A stretch of 64,000 nucleotides of DNA from Astrothelium macrocarpum (lineage: Eukaryota; Ascomycota; Dothideomycetes; Trypetheliales; Trypetheliaceae): NCBI GenBank assembly GCA_021030915.1, contig JAGEMR010000113.1, positions 1 through 64,000 of the forward strand, in the 5' to 3' direction. Both the position numbers and the translations under genes were made by a program. Under the pieces are notes generated by a model that ran no database searches, was not told the origin of the DNA, and saw nothing but the letters and a program-made list of their open reading frames with translations. Shown in pieces: positions 42,996-53,848 of this stretch; the first letter of the stretch is position 1; every line of letters begins with the position of its first letter.

Positions 42996-43514
42996 GATGC
43001 TTCAAATTTGCTCGACGATGAAATGACATGTATATGAGAGAAAGGAGAAAGACAAAGAAATATATTAACTGTTGCCTGAAGCGACATATCTACGTACCAC
43101 TTATTGAACTGGAATAGCAGCCCAGATGCCGCGTACGACATGCATAGCCACAATAAATTCCTCACCAGCTACGACTATTCGAATGTCATCTTGCAAGACT
43201 ATGCATTTCCTTGGACAGGAAAGCGGATGATACGGAGATCTCGTAGGGTTTAGCTTGGAGGTTGAGAAGAGAAAGCGAGATGAGTGGTGCGTTCGCATAG
43301 ATCACGTGTGCGGCTAGCGCCTTTGGCCCCAGCGCATAGACTCCAATCTCTTATATCCAGCCCTGTCTCCTGCTCCTGAGGCTGTGTACGTCAAGATGGG
43401 TAATCCTGATAAATACTCTCCCTGCTCCTTTTCTCATTGCTTCCCGATGTCTTTCCCATCCCCGTCTATGAATACGAGAACCTTTCTCATGCTGGCGATG
43501 CGTTTCAATGAGTA
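42996..43514. other. Divergent promoter: hydrolase and Zn2Cys6 factor
   Basis: 519 bp between the two start codons. I see no clear TATA box or perfect CGG inverted repeat. Confidence 0.55.
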
Positions 43515-45131
43515 ATGACGACAATATGCGGCAACGAAAAACCAAAGAAACTTAAACGATTCTCTACAAAAGTCAAGACAGGATGTCAAACCTGCAAGAT
43601 TCGACGTATCAAATGTGATGAAGCGCGTCCTTTTTGTCGAAGATGTACAAGTACAGGTCGCAAGTGTGATGGCTATCAACTTGAAGTGAGACCGACTCAT
43701 TACATTGCCCCTACGAACTCTCTCTGTTTGGCCAGAACAGGTGCCACTCTTACAAAGATAAATGGCACAAGCGAAGAAGCCCGATCCCTTGAATTCTACT
43801 TTGCACGAGCCGCTCCTCAGATCTCCGGTCTGCTCGGAGAAAAATTCTGGTCACGGCTTGTCTATCAAATTGGCTATTCTGAGCCAGCTGTGCGCCATGC
43901 GCTGATAGCAATTGGATATCTTTTCGAAAAGGAAAGCAAAGCTTACAAGAAGCAGTCTTGCGAAGCTTCCGCCTACATCAAGGACGACTTTTTGTTCCAT
44001 CAATACAACCGAGCAATCGGTCATTTGGTCAAACACTTGTCTGGAAACCCAAGTTCAATACACGTCTCTGTCGTTACCTGCGTCTTATTTGTCTGCTTGG
44101 AGTTTCTCATGCAACAGCCTTTTGGATGCTATGTACACTTCAGGAGTGGTCTTCAAATATTGTTCACTGCGCGAGATTCGAAAGCTATTGGTCCAATATC
44201 CTCAGAAGGGTTACGCAAAACTTCCGATAGGCCAACAACTTTGAAGACCTTGAGACTACCGAAAGATCATACCGATAGCGTTATTGAAGAAAACCTTATT
44301 CCCTTGTTTACGCGCTTGAGCCTGGGCGCTTTGATACATGGCGCTGATGACACTCATGTTTTCTTCACCAATCCAGCAATACTCAAAAACATATCCATTA
44401 CATTCTCTAATCTGGAGGAGAGCTGGCATATTCTTACCGATCTAATGAATCAGGCGTTAAAATTTATTAGATTGGCAACGAATAGGAAAATCGCACAGAC
44501 ATCACTCTCTGAAGAGGATACGAAGCTTCATGCCAGCCTTCTTTTGAGCTTGAAGAGATGGCTACAGTCGCAAGAAAAGTATGAGCGTGAGAATCATCAA
44601 AGTCTTAAAGGGGACACGAAGCTATGTTCTATACGGTTGTTTTATCGATGCGCTTGGATTTGGTTATCTTGTTGCACGGATCCGCTTGAAATGGAATACG
44701 ATAACCATTTGGATGGCTTCGCGGAGCTCGTCTCTCTAGGGGATATCCTCGTGAACTCTTCATCCGCCCGGTCAGATGCGACTGAGTTTGTCTTCACCTA
44801 TGACATGGAGTTAATAGGTCCAATGTACTTTGGCGCTATAAGATGTCGTGACCCCACGTTGCGGCGCAGAGCCTTGTCAATGCTCACTGAACGAAGACGC
44901 CGCGAAGGGCTGTGGGACTCCAAGCGGTGTGTTGTGGTAGCGAAGCGAATAATTGCCCTTGAAGAGGCCGGACTCTGCGGATCCATCGTTCGGAAGCTTC
45001 CGCCAGCCAAATATAGAATACACGATGCAGTTGCTGAGATAGCGAGCCCTTCTTTCCGTACAACGTTTATTACACTACCTCATGGCGTTGGCTCAGCTCG
45101 TTATAGTTGGGACGAGACTTGCTATGTCTGA
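43515..45131 (+). CDS. Zn2Cys6 transcription factor
   Basis: Intronless frame of 538 residues. The zinc cluster is at residues 24-51: CQTCKIRRIKC then DEARPFCRRC and TSTGRKC, with spacing C-x2-C-x6-C-x6-C-x2-C-x6-C, preceded by a basic KPKKLKRFSTKVKTG. The middle and C-terminal parts (ARSLEFYFARAAPQISGLLG, AVRHALIAIGYLFE, and GLQILFTARD) match the C-terminal regulatory region of fungal zinc-cluster regulators of the GAL4 class. The segment ARSLEFYFARAAPQISGL is widely seen in this group. It likely binds CGG-containing sites in the nucleus. Divergent position suggests that it regulates the hydrolase, itself, or both. Targets are not predictable. Confidence 0.92.
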   Translation: MTTICGNEKPKKLKRFSTKVKTGCQTCKIRRIKCDEARPFCRRCTSTGRKCDGYQLEVRPTHYIAPTNSLCLARTGATLTKINGTSEEARSLEFYFARAAPQISGLLGEKFWSRLVYQIGYSEPAVRHALIAIGYLFEKESKAYKKQSCEASAYIKDDFLFHQYNRAIGHLVKHLSGNPSSIHVSVVTCVLFVCLEFLMQQPFGCYVHFRSGLQILFTARDSKAIGPISSEGLRKTSDRPTTLKTLRLPKDHTDSVIEENLIPLFTRLSLGALIHGADDTHVFFTNPAILKNISITFSNLEESWHILTDLMNQALKFIRLATNRKIAQTSLSEEDTKLHASLLLSLKRWLQSQEKYERENHQSLKGDTKLCSIRLFYRCAWIWLSCCTDPLEMEYDNHLDGFAELVSLGDILVNSSSARSDATEFVFTYDMELIGPMYFGAIRCRDPTLRRRALSMLTERRRREGLWDSKRCVVVAKRIIALEEAGLCGSIVRKLPPAKYRIHDAVAEIASPSFRTTFITLPHGVGSARYSWDETCYV

Positions 45132-48100
45132 TTAATTCGACAAGTTATATAATTCGGTGAATTGCCGCTTCGTTACTCCGCGTAACCCGTCCAAATCTAT
45201 AGTCCAAACCCTCTTCTGCTCCAACAGAGTCAAGGTTTATTCCAGCATGTCGTTGACCCCTCTGATGATACATCGGACATCATTGCAGCAACTATCTATT
45301 CATTCGTCTGGTTTTCTTCGAGAGCCCGGCAATGAGATCAGCTTTTCAAAATCATCTGAGGGTCTAATCGCATTGTCCAGTTAGCCTGTGGAGCCAGAAT
45401 CTTGGGTTCACTTATCCAGTCTTCCGAGTGCTCCGCAGCATGGGTCAAGTCTATCTAGGCCAATGGCATTGCTCGCCAGTCTTGCTACGCCTACCACCGA
45501 ATTTTACGGTCGGAAAGTCAAAGCGTTTTTGAAGGAGATCCTATAGTACAACTATCAATAGCAATGAAGGGGCTCAACATACTGTTTGGCTATGAGCAAG
45601 CTGTGCGATTTTCATTTCCCGCCACAACTATACAAGGACGAAATGGACAGCCATACTTGTCAAGAACATCGTAATAGGACAAATTTAAATGCTACAAATG
45701 TTAAAGTGTGCTTAGCATCCAATCAGCTTCAAAATGTTTCCACTAGATGCCCGTCTAGAATCTTGCAAGGGCCAAAACGTCAAGGGACCATAAAACTAGT
45801 CAAACAGGTCATTTTGCATCCGTGCTGCGCTCGGAGTTGAAGTCTGAGAAACGTGCACGGTCAAGCTGTAGAGTTCAACGAGCTCGCGCTATCCCCCATC
45901 TATCGCTAAGGTGTTGTTTGAGTAAGCCATGTTCCGGCAATCTTCTACAAGAATCATCTGCAGTAGTGACTGTTAGTGTTCTATCAGGTCCAAAGCATTT
46001 TCAAAACCCGATGTTGGCACTAAATCCGATATCTCTCCACATCGAACAAGAACCAACCACGTTTGCAATTATCAGTCAGGGTTCTTGGGAATGATTGCAT
46101 AGAATGTGGAGAATTTGCATAATACTATATGCAAAGCACTATGCAAACTCCGGCCTCAGACTTTCGGCCTTCGGTCTCCGACCTTCAAATTTATATGCAT
46201 AGAGTGATGCATAATTCATTATTCTTGATACCCCTGTTATCATCAACAGCAAGAGGTAAGTGCATCGAAATCCCATTGGTCTCAGTGGTACAATTCACCA
46301 AATCTTGGTCGGAACAGTTGTTCGACCTTGGAGAAATGATGGGAGAATTCATCCCGGGGGCAATCGCTGTGCTGTCGCCAATGGCACTGGCTTTGTGTCA
46401 GAGTACTGTGCTTTGCATAGATTTGCCCTTTTGCATAACAAGGCCCGCAACCTCAACATTGATCAGCAAATTTTTTTCTTTCGTCTCATTTACCGTCCTC
46501 ATCCTGTTACGACGAGGCTCATCTGAATATCCATCTTGAGTGGACTTCCTCATTTGTCGTTTTCGAGCTGTTGCTTCACGAATGGCCTCAGCTATTATGA
46601 AGTATATAACCTTCACCAAGTCGCGAATATTGTACGATCTATTCTACGGCGATAATTCAATTCTCACGACCTCCAAGAAATCTTGTACCTTCGCCAATAA
46701 AATCTTTGCAGTCGGATTAATTTAAAATCCTTTTTTATTAAATTCGTTCTTCGACCAGGAGATCGGCTGCTTTAAGGGTCTATGGCGCTGTTTAAGGCCA
46801 CAAAGTCAACTTCAATGACACCAGATGTTGGCGTACATGTTAATTTTGACAAATGTCGCGAATTATCTACGCTCGTCTGTGAGTCTATCAATACCGATGT
46901 CTCTTATCCATAGCGAGACTGACGCATTGGAAAAGCCATTCCTGATCTCGAGCCTTTTGAAATTATCCCTTTCGCAGGGCAGTCTACAAACACCTGGACA
47001 ACTGGAATGCCTTAGCCAAATGGAAGAACATGAAATCGTGGCATCGTGCAAGACTTCATACGAATGGGATACACTGATGTGGCAGGAAAGACTAGACACG
47101 TTATTAACATGACCATTATCTTCTAGATTCCAAAAAGACCATCCGCATTTGTAGGGTCAAACTCTTTTGGCGAACACGCGTACGAATTTAGAAACACGCT
47201 TAAGCCCAGCAATGTCCTAGTTCAAATATCTCTTATCTGCAGAAACACGGGAATATCATGGACCACTATCGTCTTATCGAGCTCGTCTCGCAAGAACAAA
47301 GGATACTCTGTGATTCCTTTAGTATACATCTGGACACCCATTCGAAGTCAACTCGAGCTCAATAGCAAATTAGAGGATATTTGCACAGGGATTGTGTCTG
47401 AAAGATACTCATTTGAGGTTGAGTGCCTGCCATCATTCCTTCTAAGTGGAGCGTGGGAATTATTCTGTAAGCTCGCGGGGTCCAAGATGAAGGTACTAGC
47501 TTCAACATATGAACTCAATTTCTTTGCTAGTCATTCAATAGTACCAACGAATATGTAATTCAAATCTCATAAGCGAAAAATCTGCGAGATCTTCGAGCGG
47601 AGCTCGTTCAAGACCTTGCATGAATGGATGAACATGAAACTGTAGTCGGACCCTTCGGCTCGACAAAGGAACTTGGCATTCAGCTTGTGCGTCGGGTCTG
47701 CGACAGACACATGGCTCCCAATTCCGAGATCATTATTCGTCTCGGAACTTGAAGCATGACGAGATTCAGTAGGTATTCCCCTTCTTAAAATGGAAACTAC
47801 CAACTAGGAAAGGTTCTGTCCAACATATCAGCTCGTCGACCATGAACTAGTTGCCATACGCGGTCAAGTCTTCCGGGTTCAATTTCGAGCTCTATGAGGA
47901 AACCACGGTCACACCGACCCGGAGCATTCAGCCAGTCAATGAAAGAGGGCCAACACTGTTCGCCCCAAAAATGGAATGTCCCCCTTCAAAGGGAAACTGA
48001 AGCCGCTTCGTGGGTGAGTGCTCTGTGGGTTCGGAAGATACTGAATGCTGGATGCTGAATGCTCTGTGCTGTAACGCTTTTCGGGACCAATCGTCAGCGT

Positions 48101-48676
48101 GTCTCCGAACATCTCGGTTCTCCGGGTCGTTGATCCGGTCTCCACTGCCAGAGATATTCATTGGACAAGGTAGGATTGGAGCGTCTGCCTGCCATTTGCC
48201 ACTCGGTACGGTGACTGGCCATTCAGATATCAAACCGAGCTCACAAATATGATTTCGGACCTCTCGGGGAGGAATAAGCACTGAAGCTCTTCGACGTCCC
48301 ATTGCTACCCGACTGACACAGAATTGATTAGGCAGAGATTATGGTACGTTCAATTAGAGCACTGTTGTTGTGAGGGCTGCAGCATTAGAGCGAAGGGTAG
48401 CGCTGCGGCACGGGCTTGTTGCGCAGTGGTACCACATTTTACAATGACGAATAATAGGATAGAAATGCTGTTGCCTGGAGAGTTTCCTACAGCGGTAGCC
48501 CGGACTATAGTCCCAAAATCCGCATGGCGCATCGATAACCAGGAATACGGTGACTCGCGGCACCTTTGCTCGCGTATCACAACCACATACATGATGGCGG
48601 GTCCTGCAGCCTGCTTAGATTCTCAACAGGGGCTACAAAGCCCTATAGAAAGAGCTTTCTTAGATATCTGCTTTGC
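45132..48676. other. 3.5 kb gene-poor region
   Basis: No frame exceeds about 165 codons, overlapping frames occur on both strands, and none has a motif I know. About 46100-46215 has clustered TGCAT/GCATA words (TTGCATAATACTATATGCAA, then TATGCATAGAGTGATGCATA), flanking a CGGCC/GGTCTCC stretch: a small palindrome-rich repeat or MITE-like remnant. The region could also be decayed coding sequence. Confidence 0.5.
46095..46215. repeat. GCATA-rich palindromic patch
   Basis: Five or more GCATA/TATGC words within about 120 bp, with inverse copies on both sides of a GGCCTTCGG-type core. The edges are not clear. Confidence 0.4.
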
Positions 48677-50260
48677 TTACACAACCTCCTGGTGTACAGG
48701 CTGCACAATGCCTTTCTCAGTCTCCACCATTGCATCTTCTAGTCCTGCTTCACGCTTCAACCCTGCTGGCGGATGCACGGCTGTCAGTGTGCTATCTAGA
48801 AAAGGGAAAATGGGGTGATCCCCCTCGAACATGGCGTCCATCTCTTCCAAACTCCGATTCGCCGTCTCCACCTGAAACAGCCACGTCGATAATGCAGCCG
48901 CGAATGATATGCCTGCAAAGATAATGTACAAGATCCAAGATATCTTGTTAAGCGCCGTGGGGATGTAAAGCGCAAACCAAAAGTTGACGAACCAATTCGT
49001 CGCCGTCGTCATGCTGTTCGCCCGCCCACGCGTGATCATGGGAAAAATTTCGGCCGGCACCACCCACGCCGGCGTTGCCCATGAAATGGCAAAGCTGGCA
49101 ACGTACAGGTACAGGAACGCGATGACGGCCTTTCCGGCGCTCGCGTGAGCGGTAAAATCGAAGTCGATCTTATGCTGGACAGGATCATAGCGCGGATCTC
49201 CTAGGGTTCTGAGCAAGACCCCGATAAGTAACATGCAAATGCCCATGGCGATCGCACCCCATATCATGGGACGCCTCCGACCCCAAGTATCGAGGTAGTA
49301 CATGTTCGGCCAAGTAACCACGTTCAAGACAACACCTTCGATAACATTGGAGAGCAAGGAGGCCGCCGAACTACCAACGCCGGCTTGTTCAAACAAAAAG
49401 GGCGCGTAGTAAAGTATAGAATTTATTCCGACTGCTTGCTGCCAAAATTGAGCACCAAGGCCAATGAAGGTACGTCGAGAGTACTTTTTGGAGAAAAGAA
49501 TGGAGAAGTATGATGGTTTCTCCAGTGACTCTTCAAGTGCAAATTTCTGTTTGATCTCAGCATATTCTTCTAGGACATAATCATCCGTATCATCACCGTC
49601 GGCATGGACTCGTGCGAGAACCTGCAGCGCATCTTGATCCCGACCCTTGGAGACAAGCCATCGTGGGGATTCAGGCAGCCACCACATAATGCAAAACAAA
49701 GCAAAAGTTGGAACCATTTGGATGCCGATCGGAGTCCGCCAGGCGGCATTGCTGGGTATGAAGGAACATCCATACTGGATAAGAAATGCGGTCAGGATTC
49801 CGAAGTTGATTACGCATTGCTGCAATGAGATGATACGACCGCGAATTTCTTTTGGCGTCACTTCACTCTGCCACAGCGGCACCATCATCGCGCAGCATCC
49901 ATTTGCCAATCCATTTATGACACGCCCAGCGATAAGGCACTTCACGTTGTTTGAGGCACAACTGATTGCGATTCCAATAGTGAACAATGCTGACCCCCAA
50001 ATGATAGTCTTCCTTCTCCCAAGCGCGTCCGCAAGAAAAAAGCCGGTCAGCAAGCTCCCAGCAAAGGCGCCGGCCTGGATCGCAGCCGTGATTCCTCCCT
50101 GAAGACCGTTCGATGGGTTGTGAAAGTACGCATTGAACTGGCTCATAACCAGAATGCCGGATATGGAGCCGGTATCATAGCCAAACGCATATCCTCCAAG
50201 CGTGGGCGCAATACCGTACACATACGGCTTTAGCCTTGCAATCCCACGCTTTCTCCCCAT
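48677..50260 (-). CDS. MFS sugar transporter
   Basis: Intronless; 527 residues from MGRKRGIARL. An in-frame start at 50563 would add 101 residues of basic, unstructured leader not usual for the family, so I prefer 50260. Sugar-porter signatures appear in order: YAFGYDTGSISGIL (helix 1), ADALGRRKTI, GLANGCCAMMVPLWQSEVTPKEIRGRI, LPESPRWLVSKGRDQ, WQQAVGINSILYYAPF, YYLDTWGRRRPMI, WVVPAEIFPMITRGRANSM and a shortened tail ANRSLEEMDAMF. The family moves hexoses, pentoses, disaccharides or acids with protons through the plasma membrane; the substrate is not evident. It resembles the hexose transporter at 12476 only at family level and has a different helix-1 motif, so it is not a recent duplicate. 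Confidence 0.9.
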   Translation of the reverse strand: MGRKRGIARLKPYVYGIAPTLGGYAFGYDTGSISGILVMSQFNAYFHNPSNGLQGGITAAIQAGAFAGSLLTGFFLADALGRRKTIIWGSALFTIGIAISCASNNVKCLIAGRVINGLANGCCAMMVPLWQSEVTPKEIRGRIISLQQCVINFGILTAFLIQYGCSFIPSNAAWRTPIGIQMVPTFALFCIMWWLPESPRWLVSKGRDQDALQVLARVHADGDDTDDYVLEEYAEIKQKFALEESLEKPSYFSILFSKKYSRRTFIGLGAQFWQQAVGINSILYYAPFLFEQAGVGSSAASLLSNVIEGVVLNVVTWPNMYYLDTWGRRRPMIWGAIAMGICMLLIGVLLRTLGDPRYDPVQHKIDFDFTAHASAGKAVIAFLYLYVASFAISWATPAWVVPAEIFPMITRGRANSMTTATNWFVNFWFALYIPTALNKISWILYIIFAGISFAAALSTWLFQVETANRSLEEMDAMFEGDHPIFPFLDSTLTAVHPPAGLKREAGLEDAMVETEKGIVQPVHQEVV

Positions 50261-53200
50261 TGCAGTCAAGATCTTTTCTCGACCTGTCCTCCACGCGTGG
50301 TCCAGACCAGTGCAGGAAGGTTGACCGGGAGGTCCGGAGTGTGGTGGCACAAGAGCAGACGCCTTGGCATGTATAGTTCCGCGGTCTCCATTTCTCTGCC
50401 ACGGTAGACCTTCTGAGAGTTCGGCTGTTTGGGTAGTTGGTGGGAGAATTTCGACTCCGCTAACGATTCTGCAGCCGGTTCCCACGTCTTGCCCTGTAGC
50501 GCGTCTGATTTCCCTCGAAAAATGTGGGGTTGTGCGGAGAGCGATGGTCCGTCCTGATGTCAAGGGTACCTTGTTCGTGGGATTCGTAGGCCAGGGCAGC
50601 CCAGATGAAATCTAGTCAGTGTCGGTAGCTGGGATAAAAATCCTCCGAACTCGTCACTTGAGGATCATATCGCGGTTTTTGTGTTTTTATCGTCTCTTCA
50701 ACTTCGCGCCTTCAGAATAAGAAGAGATTCGATCTTATTCGTGTGTCAAAATTTCCAACGTTTATCAAATCTGTTTCATCGATCAAGCAAGGTCCTTCGG
50801 ACGACTTACTTGAATGTATCGCGACATGGGCTTGGATGCATTTGAGTACGACGGGTTGATGCCACATGAAAAAATGCGGAGACCTGTGTATACTCGAGCG
50901 CGTTTGAAGCGAAGTCAAAGCAGTCTAGGAAGCCCCGGCGCGACCATCGCAAGTGCAATAAAATTTCAATGAGTAGCGTTGGAGAGCAAAAAACAATGTA
51001 CACACTAGAATACAAAAGCGGTCTCGAGTTCAGAATCCAAAGAAGGCTGAGAACGAGTCGCCTACACTTTAGAACGCTCTTGAACGATTGGTACATTCTG
51101 ATCCTGTTTGAGACCAATTACCAAGAGCAAAAGCATGAGAGCAATTTTGGACCTGACGAACAGAAGTCCAATTTCAGTTTCGAGGGCCGAGTAACGGAGA
51201 CTCGATCCAACAACAGCTTGACAGTTGCAAGCGTTGAATCGACTGCTGCCTGCGGTCCCCGAAATCAGGGAACCATGGAAGGCCAGATTCGGGCCGGCTT
51301 CCCCAGAGCTGTTCTAGATTTGTCGCATGACTCCATATAGTTCCACGACTTCATCCCATATTTCTGGTCTTCGTGCTCTGGATATCAATTTTCGTCATGG
51401 ACAATTTCATGCTCGAAACCAACCAAAAGTCTCGATTTTTTCATTTTACCCGAACTTCATTACAAATAGAAAATGATTTGGCATCTCAGTGACTAGTAAA
51501 GGCAGGCAACCAGAGCTTTGTGGCACAACTGGCTAATACCTCTTACGTATGATCCAAAAAGCCTTCGTGGTAGCGTCCAATGACTTAAAAGACTCATAGC
51601 GCTCTTCAAATATACTTGGAGAAGGTAGGTCAGCTTCACTCATCGCTCCATGTAGAGAACTCGAAACGTGTTCCCACTTTGATTATTGGCATGATCCTCA
51701 CGACTTCATTTTTGCGAATATAACGGGTATCTTGACATGTGTAGAACATTGGTGGAAACAATCGTATTTGACGTAGTGTATGACACGCGTGGATGCATTG
51801 CAACTGCTCTACTGCAACGCAAACTTTTCCCTGCTGATGCATCTGCGTAGCACTAACCCGAGTCTTCCTTCGAGGCAAACAGAATAGGATTCGGCCAAGC
51901 CTGCAGAAGTGAGGTCAGCAGTGAAAGATCCGAGTGAGAAAGCCGACATTGATGACGACGTGAGGGCACGAGGGGTGGTTTTTAAAGTCGTCAAAGTGTT
52001 TAAATCTGCATGTTGTGGCTCTAAGGTCCGGGAATAAGGCCGAACTTTCGGAATTCATGCAACACCGCCTGTTAGAAGCGCTAGGAACGGATTGATCTTA
52101 ATGATCCAATAAAGCAATTTGTTACCAGACAAAGATGTTGAAGATTGCGGAATGCGTCGGCTGGGTCGATAGATTTGCCTTTCGGACTTTCTTGCTTCGA
52201 GCTATCTAGCTAGATTCCGGATCGACAGTGCTATTTGAGGCTTCCCACACAGTGCTATCCTGGCATCAACGGTGATCCCCCTCAAGAAGACGGAATCTGC
52301 GGGGTAAGAAATCATCTCTGGTACGAGAATGCGAGGATCCTAGGTGTTGCATCTTTGGTCTAGACTTGGCACAAACCGATTATCGCAGGGCCTGAGAAAA
52401 TGAGACGCGCCGTCTCTTTCCATTTTCATAGCTGTCGTGCCGTGCTTTTGAGGGAACCGTCTTTCTCGCCAACGCTGTGTACCTTTGTGCCGATCGAGAC
52501 GGCGTGGGGGTTCGCCAAGAACCAAAAGCAGACTTCCTTCCGACAAGGTCCACGGAATTCCGCCGGACGGCATTTCCTCCTCTCCAGCATAAAAAGCTTC
52601 CGCTGCAATATCGGTCCAAGTAGCCCTATGAAGATTTTGCGGCTGAAGGCCACGTTTCTTGGGCGGCAAAAGCAAACATGAATTGCATCAACCAGATGGC
52701 TTACAGAAGCAACAGAGCAAAGAGTGGGGAGCTCTCCCGCCCCCAATGGCTCAAAGTAGCATAGGATCTTCATTATCCCCGCGTCCCACGGCGTGGGATT
52801 TTTGATGGAAAGTTTGTCGCATGCCACGGTACCACCAACAGACCATGTGGTCCTGCAGGTCATGAATTGACATACGGGATCCAGCAGTAGGGGCACTCAT
52901 TCATGCTGCAAGAGATTGAAGGTACGGATTTCCGGCAACGAGAAATATGACTCGAAACCTGTTGTGCTCCTGATCGCGGAGCTCCCCTTTCCATGATGCC
53001 ATGCTCAGCTTCATTTTGCACGCCCTGTCTCCTCTCGCACCTTGTGATGGGCCTGGTTTCAGGCGATGTCCGTCGCTGTAGCCTGATGGACGTCGTTCTG
53101 GTGAGGCGGTTTGCCCTAGATTCAACAGCGGGCAACAATGTGGCTCCGCCCAACGCCATGGCTTCGTAACTGGGACCCCCACGCCCGAACCGCATGCCCT

Positions 53201-53848
53201 GAGTCAAAGTCACTAGATGAGCGTCGAACCCCTGTCATTGCGCGTTCCTGCATCACCCAATCGCAGGGGTTCGCCTGACGCGATGGAGAAATCACATGCA
53301 CTTTTGCAGGCTTGCTCCGGGCTCCCTTGCTGGGCAGCAGAAGCAAGCGATCACTGGTCGAGTCAAGGAAGAGGGTTATTACACGCCTTGGCAAATCGGT
53401 TGCGTGCCGTCGTTTCCTTACGCCATTTCTGCGTAATTCAGCTCTGGTTTTTGCCCGGAGCGAGAGAAAGGCTGCAACCCGCATGTTCCCGGACGACGCG
53501 CTGGGGGAAAAATTCGTTGAACGGCAAGTTAGGAGAACATCGTTTATTGCAGCCCGCTGGGGAGCACCCTGCTTTTCATTCGTCGGCCTTGAGAGGAGCC
53601 TTTCTGACACTTAGGACTATATGGACTAGAAGCAGGTTTGCTCAGCGAAACCCCCACTTGCTTTTACACAGTTGCGGAGCATCAAGCCAAGTATTTAAAC
53701 CTCTCCCGTATCTTTTCATAAGCTTCAGCCGGTGGGTCCACGCGTAAGATCAAGTTCAGTTATCTTCCTTGTTCGCAGACGCTGAACCGATTTAACCTAC
53801 TTCTTCCTTGGTATTCATCATTTATATTTGAGCAAGATCTTCCGTAGA
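50261..53848. other. 3.6 kb divergent spacer
   Basis: Lies between the transporter (minus) and the aldolase (plus). Frames at 52426-52896, 52860-53213, 53122-53610 and 53217-53747 are mutually overlapping on both strands with no motif. A short hairpin, CCCAC GGC GTGGG, is near 52787-52799. The part next to the aldolase holds its promoter. The region could hide a non-coding transcript or an unrecognised gene with many introns. Confidence 0.5.
53688..53848 (+). promoter_or_regulatory. Core promoter and 5' UTR of the aldolase gene
   Basis: A TATTTAAA box occurs at about 53691, followed by a pyrimidine-rich stretch (TCTCCCGTATCTTTTC), and the ATG lies about 155 bp downstream. This is a standard arrangement for a well-expressed fungal gene. 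Confidence 0.5.

Noticed and set aside
46129..46539. 136-codon frame with hydrophobic stretches
   Set aside because: It starts within the GCATA-rich repeat patch and has no recognisable family; hydrophobicity alone is weak evidence.
53122..53747. 162- and 176-codon frames on opposite strands
   Set aside because: They overlap, have unbalanced R/S-rich composition and show no motif; likely chance frames in GC-rich spacer.
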